In this document: positions 1 to 11,751 of the stretch, one piece after another
How the letters are laid out: every line of letters starts with the position of its first letter
Numbering within the stretch: the stretch's first letter is position 1
From: Perkinsus olseni
Lineage: Eukaryota; Perkinsozoa; Perkinsida; Perkinsidae
NCBI GenBank assembly: GCA_013115135.1
Contig: JABANP010000374.1
Location: 1 to 53,436, forward strand
Direction: 5' to 3'
Length of the DNA: 53,436 nt
The notes under the pieces: generated by a model
What the model was told of the DNA's origin: nothing
The model's input: the letters and a program-made list of their open reading frames with translations, nothing else
The model's database searches: none
Program-made: the position numbers and the translations under genes

Positions 1-1111
1 AGATACTCGTGCAGATGCCAAGTAATGGCCACGACGGCAGCCATTCCTATAAAGATCCTCATCTGAACAGAATAATAATTTCGTAGCGCAGTGACGGTTT
101 CCTCCACCAACCCAAAGATGCTTGCAGTTCCTTCACATAAGCATCAGAAATATCTTCTCCATGCAGAGCGTTGATACCATCTCCTAAAAATAGAAAAATT
201 TCCCCGGAAAAAAATTCCCTAATTTCTTACCGCTGTAGGAGCCATCGAACCTGTAGTTGCTGTCAATTTTGTGATAAAATACCTGAACAAATATTTTCGA
301 CCAAAAAATCTCTCCGCATTTTCCCGCATCATCCAATCAACTGCAATGGTCCTCCGCTAAAGCCACATTTTCGCAAAATTTTCGCAAAATTTTCGGAAAA
401 TTGCATTTTCAAAATCCCACCATTCCCGCCAAAATTGAAGAAAACTCGAAAACCTCGACCAAAAATTTTGCCGCTTATCACCTGAAACACAATATTGGGA
501 TTCACCCTTATAGCACGGCGGACGACTCGACGAGCATACAGCAGAGCTTGGTGCCAGTTATCCTCCAGGGAATCTGAAAATCGTCGTAAATCTGCTGTGC
601 GTAACAGCAATTTGGACCCCAACTAAACCGCAGGATACTCCCTAGAACGTCCTCTCCCGATAAGGAAAAACCCAAAGACACCCAAGACAAAAATTCCAAC
701 CATTCCGCGGGTCCAGAAATTCCTGAAAATCGCCGGTTTTCGAAAAATTTCTCCTTTTTTTACCGATAACAAAGACGATAGCCACGGTCTTGCTGAACCA
801 CGTTTTATCCTGCTCCGTCGGCTCCTCCTCAGATTCTCTGTCGAGCTGGTACGTCGAAGGCACGTCCACTATCTTCACATGGGCCAGGTGGTTTGCAACA
901 TCTGACAGAAACACGCCGGAAAATTCTGATTTTTTTCGGACAAAATGTGGAAATTTGGCCGCGCGCCACAAAAAGCCTTCTTACGTCGAACTTCCGGCAT
1001 GGTGGTGGGCTCGAGATACGCCGTTTCATGCGGAGACGTTTTCCCAAAGACAACGCGGATGATCGAAGATTTCCCCGACCTCGGCAACCCGCAAACCAGG
1101 ATCTTCGGGAC
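1..1111 (-). CDS. RagC/D-like (Gtr2-type) small GTPase, partial
   Basis: Rag GTPases form heterodimers on the lysosome or vacuole and relay amino-acid sufficiency to TORC1. Seen: minus-strand exons 985-1111, 764-901, 482-573, 231-282 and one ending at 183, all with GT-AG borders and compatible phases. The first carries a P-loop reading GLPRSGKSS, then VVFGKTSPHET, very close to the RagC/D signature GLRRSGKSSIQKVVF. Later exons give FVIDSLEDNW and VFYHKID, matching the conserved VIDAQDDY and VFIHKVDG (NKxD-like) segments. The last exon reads DGINALHGEDISDAYVKELQ; a further intron near 110-155 would restore frame to a HYLAS segment resembling FYLTSIYD. The C-terminal Roadblock-like part lies beyond the left edge. 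The first coding exon upstream of 1111 was not resolved. Introns are AT-rich with repeated AATTTTCG strings. Family call is firm; the exact start is not. Confidence 0.85.
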
Positions 1112-1890
1112 CTACGGACGAAGAAGGACGACGAGTCGACAACGTTCATGTGGAGCACACGACGAGGAGATTTGTGGAATATATAATCTCATAGCACGCC
1201 CAAGCAAATCGTTTGAAGAAATCGCCTCCGAAATTTCCGTGCGAACGTTTTCAGGCTGATTGGGCAAGCTCGAAACACGCAACTCGCGTCAAGCTCTTAT
1301 CAGAAATTGACACTGATTTAAATTCGTCTCGATTGAACCCTTATGACACGATAGTCCAAGGTCTTAGAAAGGTAGTAGCCAAGGGGCCTCAAGTAACGCT
1401 TGGAAACTCGGAAGACCGACCCCCTGGGATGATCTCCTACGACGGGAGAGTATCAGCACTGCTGATTCAGCATACAACTGTTCTATAAGAACAGGTACGA
1501 GCTCAATGCAGAGCCTTCGTGACCTGGGAGTCACAGGCTGCGGTATTTTGAACGAAGAATACTGCATATCGTTACTGACACTGGCGGTAGCAATCGGCTC
1601 CGGTACTTCTTGATTAGGCAGCAGTCGTATGTTGTACATGTCGAACCATTTACGGATATCACATGCATGGTGACTGTCATGAAAGCCGCCAGTCTTACGA
1701 ACACAGTAGCTGCAGTTCCTGCCCGCACCAACACCAGGTAGTGAACCACGCCATGCACGCGCACATAACCATGGCGCAGGCGATCCTTTGCCTCTGTCGG
1801 TCGTAGGTTAGCAGCCCGAGCGCGTCAATAAGCATAAGCTCCCAGGAAGATATTGCACAACGTCCAACTATAACTTGGTCGTAGACTATA

Positions 1891-2547
1891 TTACAAAAAC
1901 AGCATGAAAACGTAGTTACGTTGGTGTTCGGTAATGTCTTTCAGGGGTGGACTGCGCGTCAAATCGGTCCGCCACACAGCCTTCGATGCATTGAATACTT
2001 GTCTTCTATTCACGCCAAAGCTGAGGGCCTCAGCCTGAGGCTGCTCACCGCGAGCGAACTTCGTCGCGGAGAGGACGTGTTCCTCAGAGTGGTAGACTCG
2101 GGCTCTCTGCCCAGTAGATCGCAGCGCCGACAGCGGCTCCGAGAGTCGCCTGATGGCTGATGTCGACTGAGGCCAGCTCAATTGTCCATTTGATATGAGA
2201 TTGCAGAGTTGCACTTCCTGCTCTACAAACCATGATGAAGGCCCGCATCGTACTCCACGTCACCCGATAGTCCTCCCGCCGGTAACTTCGACCGATGCCG
2301 GCCAAACCCTTGTTTTATGAGAGATCATTAGTAACGAGTTGAGTAGCAAGCCACCACATCTGGCGCTCTGACGCCATGCAAACAACACGCCCGAGTTTCT
2401 AAAACAACCTCGTTTCCATCGGCGAATTTCAACCTCCCCTTCCCGTCCCTTCACTACATCATCCGAGAAGGCGCTCAGCTCCGTATCACCGCCGAACGAC
2501 ATAACGAGGTGAAAAATACAAACTACCAGGATAATGATTCCTACCAT
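1891..2547 (-). CDS. possible small secreted/membrane protein, broken frames
   Basis: Not recognised. The minus strand from 2547 opens with a hydrophobic N-terminus (MVGIIILVVCIFHLVMSFGG) typical of a signal peptide or anchor, followed by an acidic stretch. Further open segments follow in other frames (2084-2305 and 1891-2214), the second containing EEHVLSATKFARGEQPQAEA and ending near 1891. A GT...AAG segment of about 45 nt near 2310-2354 could be an intron, but the phases I tried do not join cleanly. More open minus-strand segments reach down to about 1364. Treat this as a candidate locus with unresolved structure. The rest of 1112-1890 shows nothing I can name. Confidence 0.22.
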
Positions 2548-2559
2548 ACCTTCCTACCA

Positions 2560-3545
2560 TACCTTATGATTCCTTCAACCAGGAGCTCGAATAAGTGACC
2601 CGACATCACTGAAAACTATCAATTTTCATCCAAAAACCAATCGAAATGAAAATTTCCAGCGCGCCTGGATGAAAATTTTTCATTGAAAAAATGTAAATAG
2701 AATAAGGCCAAATAAACCATTTTTTTCTTCGAGCTCACTGCCGAAACTTGAGCGGTTCAAGTTGGACAGCAAATTCTAAAAATTGTACAAGGCAAGTCAC
2801 TGACATATTTCGCAACCTTCAGATTTTTGTAACTGGACTCCTCATTCTTCACTCGTCATCCTGAGGGAAAAGAGACGCCATCACCCGCCCTACCACCATT
2901 AAAATGAACGCAGAAATCTCGTTTCACCGATCGTGAAAAATCGTCGGAAAAAGACGTGAATTGCATGCCATCACTCTCCGTTTCAGATTTACGGCGGACC
3001 CTATTTGCCGACGTTCATGCACGCTGGTTCCTGGAGTGTACCTGAAAAGAACACCGGGTGCCGGGATCGAACCCAGGACCTGTCAAGGTGGGACGGGCTA
3101 AGGTAATCGACTAGAGCTAGAGCACCGCCCTTTAGGAAAGTACAGTAAGGGGTACGTCTCGAACTAAAGACCTAGCACGAGTACGAAAGTGAACAAAAAT
3201 TACTACACCTACTCAGAATGGATGTAAAAATTGAGCTAGTATCTCAGTAACCGAGAAGTGTTCAAAGACACTCAGAAGAACCCCGTACAACCTTCGATTC
3301 CACCGATGTCCAGGCTGACCAGCGAGGCTGTACGAAAAGGAAGAGGGCTTCTCATACGCCTCCAACATCCCCTGACAGACAACTGAACTGAAACGAAGAA
3401 AGCGCGCGCCCACTCAGTGATCGATTACTGTCCACGTAGCACAACCGCATGTTCACTAGCTTCACAATACTAACCTCCTGTCATTAACTTCAATCATCTC
3501 GACTACTCCTAACTCTATCTGCCCTATCTCATTCACTGTGAGCCC
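2560..3545. other. intergenic stretch with a tRNA-like (B-box) remnant
   Basis: No convincing gene. At about 3058-3130 the minus strand reads like the 3' half of a tRNA: a T-arm/B-box GGTTCGATCCC inside a short hairpin, preceded by GCTCTAGCTCTAG. I cannot fold a full cloverleaf with paired acceptor ends, so this is better seen as a tRNA-derived remnant than as a tRNA gene. Confidence 0.35.
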
Positions 3546-3548
3546 TTG

Positions 3549-3931
3549 CTACCCATCTTGCGTTCTACTACATTCACTACAATGAGATAGTGCACGGGTT
3601 TTTCGGCGCCGAGTAGAATCGACAGAACGGCCGGAAATCGATCGAGCGATCGATGCTTCAGTGTCAACACTCACTAGCGGTAAATCAGTGTCCAATGTCG
3701 AAGGTTCACGACGGATAGACCGATTGCCGCTCTGAGGTAGCGACGGTGACTTAACGCGCTCTGAGGAAGAGTACACCTGGGTATAGATTCAAATCGATCA
3801 CGTAATCGATTATGTCCCCATGTGAACTGAAGCTCACTATCAGCATACCCATCCCTGTGGCTACCTTTCTTCTCGGCAACAACTTCGGGGATATTCTTCA
3901 CTTCCACCATACTCACGGAAGAGTCTCTGCC
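3549..3931 (-). CDS. hypothetical protein fragment (one or more exons)
   Basis: Not recognised. On the minus strand an ATATTTTCAG acceptor at about 3931 opens a coding-like segment (MVEVKNIPEVVAEKKGSHRD, then FTWGHNRLRDRFESIPR). The hydrophilic Ser/Arg-rich continuation is open in the next frame down to a TAG at 3549-3551. The switch of frame near 3775 has no plausible intron, so either the two segments are separate exons or there is a one-base indel. Partly palindromic ATCGATCGCTCGATCGAT lies inside. Upstream exons toward 4256 are possible but unproven. Confidence 0.25.
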
Positions 3932-4795
3932 TGAAAATATCTTTCGGTTGACCATGCAAGATACAAAACAGGTCAAGTAAGGAACCGCGCCTTCACAAAA
4001 ATATCAAGCACCCGCCTCAATCCCAAGTGCGCCCCGGTGCTCAATCAACCAAGCCTCATCTCCCTGCTCCTCCCGGCATCTTCCACCCACCTGACACCGG
4101 CATCAACGCCTCGCCTGCCTCATGCTCCTTCTGCCCTCGTGAGATATGCCCCAGAGTCGACACAGGAATCTTTGGCCTACTCCTGAGTTTGACAGGAGAC
4201 GTTAGAATATCATTTCTACACCATTCCCACACCAAATTAGTAAAACCCCAAAGCAATTTAATTTTTATTCAAGACCAATTTAACAGAGCTCAACAAGCAA
4301 GTCCCCAACAAGTACGGAAAAACCGGCAATCGTCAGCCGACCTAAACTGAGCCCTCGATATCCTACAGATCGCTGGTTAGACATTCGAATTGAGGCTCCG
4401 ACTGGCATGTCTTCCATAGCTGAGCAACGTGGGTACAATGTTTCGGCGTGATTGAAGCACCCTCTACAAAGTTGCATACATTTGTTTTAGTACTGTAGTG
4501 ATCGCTCCAACACCTTTCCAGAGCAACTAATTTGCTCTGGGTTTTTACTAAGTAAGTCTGGAAATGGTGTAGAGACATCGTGCTAATCCGAAAACCCACG
4601 CAAGAACATGAGCAATCGAGCAACACAATTCATTTTAGAAAATGTCCAAAGAAATTTCTCAGGATTTTTTTCACAAGAAGGAACTACACCTAAATAGGGT
4701 TCACCAGTGGGGAACAAAACGGACGCTTTCATAACAGGCAGTATCTTTCGAACAAGCACGTAACAAACAGAATAGGTCACCTCACCGGCCTCGTG

Positions 4796-5488
4796 CTACG
4801 TCCACCATCATCGGTTCCACTGTCTCCGTACCTCTCTGCGACCTAGTATCTTCGCAAGAGAAATTTCTCCGAAAAATTTCAATCATTTTTCCGGAAATTT
4901 CTGAAGCTTTAAGGGACATCTCCCGCAGAACTTTTCGAATATCTTCCAGCGACGCATCTCACCATACCCAACCTCTCTGGATCTCGCGAGGTCTCTCCTG
5001 CGCGTATCTTTATCGTCCCAACCGTAGCATTTTCCACTTCATTAAGCACCAGCGAGCGATGCTGGGCATCTTTCTATGATGACCCTTTCCGTATCTTACC
5101 ACCTCCGACCTCTCTCCTACTCTCAGGTGGAAGCCTCCCATATCCGACCCTCAGAATCTGAAGCGTGCGGGAGAATCTTCCGAGAAATTTCTCCCTCCTC
5201 CAGTACCCTGTCCTCCGGAAATCTTCGCTGTGCGCATTTATACCGAGCCGCCGCAGCATCGAGAATCTCCTGAGTGAGTTCTTCCGAAAGATACCACTCC
5301 CTCGAAGAGCCCTCTTCCGCCATCCAAAATAAAATCCCTTCCACCAAATCGATCTCATACCAATGCCAGCCCAGAAATCGATCACGCGATCGATTTACCA
5401 TTGAAAGCTCTCTCAACTCAACTCCATCCTCTCCTCCGGGTGTCTTTGAAACAGGCAATCGTCGAATAAGGCAACAGTCAATCTCCAT
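4796..5488 (-). CDS. hypothetical protein, multi-exon, frame uncertain
   Basis: Not recognised. The minus strand starts with ATG at 5488 and runs about 121 codons with a strongly acidic/basic composition (for example FLGWHWYEIDLVEGILFW and LSEELTQEILDAAAARYKCA). After a break near 5060-5110 a second coding-like stretch reads NEVENATVGTIKIRAGETSR. A third, 4796 to about 4947, reads LEDIRKVLREMSLKASEISG and ends at a good donor (CG/GTGAGG). The second and third segments are in different frames with only a few bases between them, so an indel is likely. The alternation of open, charged segments with splice-like borders supports a real gene. Function unknown. Confidence 0.35.
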
Positions 5489-5730
5489 ATCGTTATTTCT
5501 ACTAAGCTTAGATTATCCTAATCGACAGGTCATTTTACAGTGGGGTTGAGTATTTGATAATTTCGCGACGAAAGTGAATATAATTGGTACAGGTTGTTGA
5601 AGCCACTTAATCGGACATACAAGAATAAGACGACGACGACAACGATGCTTTCAGTGACGTAATTTACGAAAAAGTTGGTATGAGCACGCGTGCACATACC
5701 CAACCTTTCCCGTTAATAATACCATCATCA

Positions 5731-8662
5731 TCACAGAAGACACTTCAACGCTTCCATCTGCGCTCTGCTCAGATTCTCCGGAAATTCCACGTCAAAAGTG
5801 ACGATAAGATTCCCGAACTTTCCGGGTTCCTTCGAGATGGGCATCCCCGCACCGTAAAGAATCTCGCGGCTACCAGGCTTAACCATATGATCAACGTTCA
5901 ACCTGCAATAAAGATTTTCACGATATCGGAATAATTTCCCCATTTCTTAAATCGTTACCTTCTGGTCGCCCCAGCCAAAGTCGGTACGTCCATCTCGAAA
6001 CCTGTGAGAGCTTCTTTCAGCGTCAATTTCCTTTTGTAAATCAAATCCGATCTGAAATCAGGGAAAATACACCAATACCATAAATTCCCCAAATCACACC
6101 ATTCTCCCCCACAACATCCCCTTCTCAGGATTCTCCTTTTCCAGAATTTTTCCGAGAAAATCGCATAAAAATTCCGGCAAATTTCTCAGTTCACGCTAGC
6201 CTCTCCCTCCCTCCCATTGCCCAGAACGCTCCAAAAAAATCCACAAAATTCGACTTTTGCACAAAAAAGCGCACAAAAATTCCAGCGAAACTCGTACAGA
6301 CCTTTCCCCTTCTATTACCCAGAACGCTCGAACAGTGGATGCTCCTTCTCGCGTATGACAAAGGCGACATCTTGACACCGGCCAGTGCACCCAAGCTCAT
6401 CACCTTCGCCACCGAAAGTGATTTTCGTACCTGAAAAATCGTACCTCACTTAAAAATGTTCTACCATCTACGCGTGCGCTTCATAGTCCGACCAGCTTAG
6501 ACTCATCGATGTGCTCATTTCCTTAGAGGAAATCAGCGGCAGGTCGGTATACTGTAATTATCGGATGAAGCTTGGAAATTTACGCTTGCATTCGCGAGAT
6601 TCTCTCCAGAAAATTTTTTTTCGAAAAAATACGGGAATTTCCGTATGTACAAGATACTCGAATTTTGTATCACAGACAGGAAAATACGGATGAGCATATC
6701 GGAGCTCTCCCGACGCTTGAATTTCCAGTCCAACCTTGTGCAATTTTCACCGAATGTTCGTAAATTTTTTCCGCGAGTAAATAACTTGTTTAAACACTTG
6801 TCAAATATCAATAATTTCCAACACTGCGTTCCGGCGCGAACCGTCCCCGATCCAAATTTGCTGCTAGGCACCTTGCAGCCCTCCCCCCCCCCTCAATTGC
6901 GTGACGGCTTCTCGTCAACCCGTAGGGCGGAGATAGGTCGATCGTGGCTTCAAACGGATCGAAAGGTTATTCGCATGAAATCGGACATGCCAAGAATTAT
7001 CGATTTTTCCATATTTTCCGAAATTTGAACTGGTAAATCTCACACAGGAATAAACAGAACCACGGAAAGCTAGAGGTGTCAGAAAGATTCCTACCCGCTT
7101 TCCAGCCGGGCTTCACTTCAATTTCTAATGTAGTCTCGGACGGTCTTTGAACAGTGCAGCTTGATCTCTTAATCTGATCAAAACGACACATGCAGGGATC
7201 GAACCCGGGACCTCCCGCGGGCAAACTCACCTTAACCCGTTTCGTCTTGCCTCCGTACAGCTCCTCGAGAGAGCACTTTAAATCGAACTCCGCAATGCCT
7301 GAGTTCCAAAACAATTTCGTGGCGCGCGAAATTTTCCCGAAATGAAACGGCCAGTTAATCGATTTCGAGCTCACGGCTTTGTTTCGGCTCAGGACTCGGA
7401 GCCCGAGTAGACGCGCAGCGCCCGAAGCCATTCCGTCGATTCATTCCTGAAAAAATACCAAAAAACCTCCCTACCCGGGATCGAACCCACGACCTTTCGA
7501 TTACCTCCAAAGAAGGAGTCGCCGAAGTCGTCCATACCGCCATTCATGAACATACCATCGCCAAAGCCCCCTCCGAACATTTGCGCGAAGATATCATTCG
7601 GATCGCGAGAGAAGCTGTAGTGGCAACCGCCACCACGCCCGCCAAACCTGCCATAAGAACACAGAATCGAATTATTAAATTGAATTATCAATTTTTAACC
7701 GACAAGCAATATTAATCCATCAAACTTATATTATCATCAACTTTGGTCGACCTATAACGACGACTCTCTTCATCATGAGGGACAGAGGACACAAAATTTT
7801 CGCTCGCATGAACAGCCCTTTACTTGAAATTGATTTACAGCCAATACACCAATTCGAAATTTTGAGGACGTGAAATTCCTCTGAATCGAAAAAACACAGA
7901 AAAAAATCTATATTTTTGATCGTCACCAAAAATGGGTGAATTATTCACGAACGATTACATGCCGGGTCCGAATCCACAGCCTGGACCGCCATCCTTCAAT
8001 CCTTCTTCTCCGAATTGGTCATATCTGATGGAAAAAAACGTAAAATCGACGGAAAAGCCGAAAAAAAATCCACTGAACGAGGAAATTTAGCACACCAATC
8101 CAGTCGAAAAATTGGCCAAACCTTTTTCGAAGAAATGAGAAAAACTAAATTTCGCGAATGCCTGGGTTCCTGACAAAAATGAGGCCTAAAATTCTGACCA
8201 AAAAGCGCTTCGCTCCGCTAAATTCCGTGGTAGTACATTTGTTTCTTCTGTGTGTCACTCAAGACGTCGAATGCTTCTGCTATCTGACAATGATGAAAAA
8301 ATATCGAAAAAAAAAGAAAATTCTCGAATAAATTTGTAAAAATTTCCCCATTACCGCAAGATACGTATGGTGAGATGAAGGGAGAAATGGGGAAAATTTA
8401 ACGATAAATGGGTAAATTTTTCCGCTTACGTCTCTGAATTTGTGTTCTGCAGTTTCGCGGTTGTCAGGGTTTTTATCAGGGTGCCACCGAAGAGCTTGTT
8501 TTCGGTATCTGAAAAAAATAAAAATTTCACGCGCCACGAAATTATTACGGTGGAGTCGGGTTTGAATATTTCCCGCGCGCCACGAAATTATTACGCTTTT
8601 TTGATTTCCTGAGGTCCAGCATTTCTGTCGACACCGAGGATCCTGTAGTAGTCCTTCCCCAT
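5731..8662 (-). CDS. type II Hsp40/DnaJ co-chaperone (DNAJB1/Sis1-like)
   Basis: Co-chaperone that delivers substrates to cytosolic Hsp70 and stimulates its ATPase. Eleven minus-strand exons were placed: 8595-8662, 8430-8508, 8237-8283, 7959-8024, 7505-7647, 7375-7446, 7231-7298, 7095-7173, 6319-6430, 5959-6051, 5731-5902. Their sum is 999 nt, an exact 332-codon frame plus TGA, close to DNAJB1 (340 aa). Order seen: J domain starting [16 protein letters not shown] with the HPD triad in [10 protein letters not shown]; a G/F-rich linker ([20 protein letters not shown]); C-terminal domain I ([17 protein letters not shown]) and II ([12 protein letters not shown], then [18 protein letters not shown]) and dimerisation tail ([18 protein letters not shown]). 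There is no Cys-rich zinc module, hence type II. Several introns carry unusual motifs (see findings). Family call is very firm. Confidence 0.95.
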
Positions 8663-8727
8663 CCTGGCGTCCCGACCTCAAAAGAGTAGAAAAGAGAGAA
8701 AAATGGCTGACAGGAATCGTATCTAAC

Positions 8728-9032
8728 ACGCTTCAACCTAAGATACTCTCATACAACAAACCAGCTTCAACCTAAGATACTCCTCTACAACAAACCAGCT
8801 TCAACCTAAGATACTCCTCTATAAAAAACCAGCTTCAACCTAAGATACTCCTCTACAACAAACCAGCTTCAACCTAAGATACTCCTCTACAACAAACCAG
8901 CTTCAACCTAAGATACTCCCCTACAACAAACCAGCTTCAACCTAAGATACTCCCCTACAACAAACCAGCTTCAACCTAAGATACTCCCCTACAACAAACC
9001 AGCTTCAACCTAAGATACTCCTGCGCACCGAA
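8728..9032. repeat. 34-bp minisatellite, about nine units
   Basis: Tandem copies of a 34-bp unit beginning CTTCAACCTAAGATACTC and ending ACAACAAACCAG, with small changes among units (CCTCTAC versus CCCCTAC). One more degenerate start lies near 9066. The array sits between the 5' end of the Hsp40 gene and the 3' end of the zinc-finger gene, both on the minus strand, so it is in the likely Hsp40 promoter or 5' region. The core ACCTAAGATACT recurs once near 42725. Confidence 0.9.
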
Positions 9033-9174
9033 CACATGCAATGCTAGGCCAGTCCTGTACATCGAACACGCTTGAACCTAAGATACGCCGCGAACTCAAA
9101 GCAAAACTCTACGTGAGAAACGTAACGTAAATAGTACAGCCCTTCGACCATCATCATCATCCAATAAAATCTAT

Positions 9175-10751
9175 CTACACGTCACTATCGCTGCTGCCGC
9201 TACCGACCCCTATCGGAATCCTCGCCATAAATAACGAGCTCGGTCCGCTCATCCTCCCGAAGGTATCAAAACGACACGCCTTCTTCACCACAGGAGAATC
9301 CTCTTTTTCCACCCGTCGCTTCGCTCCGCCGCCGTCATGAACATTTTTTTCATGTCGAACAACAACATGTCTGTAGGGGGATTCGAACCCGCATCTCGAG
9401 CACTTAAATTGCGTCGGCGTCCCTCCTGGATGCTTAACTCTCATATGCGCATTCCTATTACTTCCCGTAGAAAATTCCAAACCACATAAATGGCACGGGT
9501 ACGACGGCAGCTCCGTCACGACCTCGCCACCCCTCGTCCGATGATGCTTCGATCGCATGTGCAATCGCAAACCCCTTAACCGAGTAAAACTCTTCCCGCA
9601 TTGCTCACAGCAATGGTCAGGGTCCTTCGAAGGCTCTTCGACCTGCCTGTCCATCGTCAGCTCCGCCTTCCGTGACATGATACTCGCCACGGACAGCGTT
9701 TCCGATGCGTGAGCAGCCTTCACCCGATGCCGCTTTAAATGCCGCCTCAGCTGCTCCGAGCCGCCAAACGCCTTACCACATTTCTCGCAAATCTCATTCT
9801 TCTCGATAGAATGAGCGTTCTCCTCATGTCGTTTCAGATGGCTTGCCCGCTTGAAAGTTTTCGGGCACATCGGGCACTGGTAGGGTCGATCGTCGGTGTG
9901 GACTGAAGAGATGAGCCTTCTTGAGGAACCTGAGACAATACGACGGTATCAGGGGCGAAATATCGGTTGACTAGGGGAAAGTAGCATAAAATGAAAGGTA
10001 TCGGTTGACTAGGGGAAAGTAGCATAAAATGAGTGGTATCGGTTGACTAGGGGAAAGTAGCATAAAATGAGTGGTATCGGTTGACTAGGGGAAAGTAGCA
10101 TAAAATGAGTGGTATCGGTTGACTAGGGGAAAGTAGCATAAAATGAGTGATACGTAGGCCTCGGCAAGAATACTACGAAATTTGTAAACCGTGAGCGGCA
10201 GTATGCGGTGACAGAAGACCATCTACATTTCCCCCCGCGAGAGTTAGGCCACTTCCAAGGCAGATTAAAGCGAGATGGTAGCAACTTGTGGACCCCCCCC
10301 CCTATCTAGCCTCGCACGTCAGGCCAATAATATACGAAAGAGTCAACAATACAGGCATTAGTGTTGCTGCGGCGGTGAAGCAATTGTCGACGATTCCCAG
10401 CTGATGATTTTCCCACCATCAAGACAAAAGATGTATCCGCCAGCACAAGAGCGTCGATGACTCGTACAGCGGAAGAACGCACTCGACTGTGAGGGGCTGT
10501 TTTGCATAGGAAGCGAGGAGTTTCGTGGCGCGTGACGAATAAAGTAGGGAGCTATAGCAAAAGTAGTTAATAATACTCTCTTCGATATTCCCCCAAAAGC
10601 AATAAAAAATTCCGGAAAAAATAGATAAAAAAAGAAGCTCTTCCGTCCCCTTCTACTACCTGCTGCCACACTGCGGGCACTTATAAGGTCGCGGAGGGTC
10701 GTCTCCTTCCGAGTCGCCAAGCGAACCCTCATCGTCTTCAACAGCCGTCAT
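9175..10751 (-). CDS. C2H2 zinc-finger protein
   Basis: Probable nucleic-acid-binding protein. Exon 1 (10660-10751) starts MTAVEDDEGSLGDSEG, acidic, and ends in YKCPQCGS at a GT donor. A second exon opens after CTCAG at 9929 with FLKKAHL, completing that finger. The main exon encodes further C2H2 fingers: CPMCPKTFKRASHLKRHEEN, CEKCGKAFGGSEQLRRHLKR, CEQCGKSFTRLRGLRLHMRS, CHLCGLEFSTGSNRNAHMRV and CSRCGFESPYRHVVVRHEKN, then a basic NLS-like patch (AKRRVEKEDSPVVKKA) and an acidic tail ending at a TAG (9175-9177). The frame after FLKKAHL is off by one from the frame of the later fingers, and the second His pair of that finger is missing, so a base may be lost near 9905 or a small intron was missed. 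DNA target unknown. Confidence 0.75.
9958..10148. repeat. 38-bp minisatellite, five units, in zinc-finger gene intron
   Basis: Five near-identical head-to-tail copies of a 38-bp unit (GGTATCGGTTGACTAGGGG, then AAAGTAGCATAAAATGAGT). The array lies in the interval between the two mapped exons of the zinc-finger gene. The rest of that interval (10149-10659) holds no finger-like exon that I can see. Confidence 0.9.
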
Positions 10752-10935
10752 GGTGATGGTAGGAGACATGTTTTGCACGGGGAGGGGAAAGTTGAGGAAA
10801 TGCAAGTGTAGGAAAGAGAGCAAGTGCTGATAATGCTAACACCAGGGTGAACTCGAAACCTACTTGTGAAACGGGGATGGACAGTAAGGTAGGAGTTTGA
10901 CGAATTGACAGAGCTAGATGGTGGCGATAGGTTCG

Positions 10936-11310
10936 GGCTTGGTCCAAAATAATCGCAAAAACTCATTACAAGAGATCTGAGTATATTGCGAGTGGGAGTG
11001 ATTCGAGATCTGTAGTTGTGTAAAATCCGGGCAACAGTCCACGGCCGGTTATTCAACCACCGAACAGGATCCGCACGGGGCCTGCCTTTGGGCTTGGTCC
11101 AAAATAATTACTATTGCACAAGAGTAACATGGAAAGGTGAGGTCTGGGTGAGATGGGCCTTTCTGGGGGTTGGGTTGACTCAGTGGGTGGTGATGGTATA
11201 GTAGTAGCACGTAGCCTTCTCTCGTATACTTCTGCCCGTTCAGTAAAAGTTGGTATGAACGCGGCTGGAAGAGAGGACCTGTAGTTGTGTAGAATCCAAC
11301 CACAAGTTCG
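10936..11310. repeat. diverged local duplication
   Basis: Two diverged copies of a segment occur here. GGCTTGGTCCAAAATAAT is present at about 10936 and again at 11093. CTGTAGTTGTGTA followed by A/G-AATCC is present at about 11010 and again at 11279, with a fainter trace near 11645 (TTGAGTCGTGTAAAATTCC). The stretch 10752-11750 between the zinc-finger and carrier genes shows no credible gene; its ORFs are low-complexity shadows of these repeats. Confidence 0.45.
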
Positions 11311-11751
11311 TGTTTGATTCTGAATCCACCGACACCCCCCAAGCATCTCATATCCTGGAAAGATGTTGCACATGGGCGTATCTTTATCATCATCATTATG
11401 AAACCGTCAAAAGATTCTTCTACACAGTGCGCTTTACTCCCACAGCTCCCGTCCTTGTCCCTCTTCTTTACAACCACACCAGTCTGGTTTGCGGGTCTTG
11501 ATGTATCGTAACTCACGACGGAACCTTCTGTCTTGCGCACCGTAGTAGGCAAGCATGTCTGTACTACTTACTATTGATTGGCCTGTGCTTGCGGGCGTTT
11601 GTCTGCCTGTTTGGCTGGTTAAGGTTGATAAACGTTTCACTTGTGATCTTGAGTCGTGTAAAATTCCGTTTCCACTCAAAAAAAACAACCACACCAGTGA
11701 ATACCTAGCGCGAATCGTGCTAATTTCGTTTTTACAGTTTTTTCATCACAA

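Noticed and set aside
4361..4780. Overlapping minus-strand ORFs (65-87 aa) with scattered Cys
   Set aside because: No splice-consistent joins, no paralogue and ordinary random-ORF length; left unannotated.
9360..9400. T-arm-like ATTCGAACCC string
   Set aside because: It lies inside a zinc-finger coding exon (CSRCGFESPYR) and is explained by that protein.
11049..11552. 167-aa minus-strand ORF between zinc-finger and carrier genes
   Set aside because: It overlaps locally duplicated noncoding repeats, has no protein motif, and its residues repeat because the DNA does.
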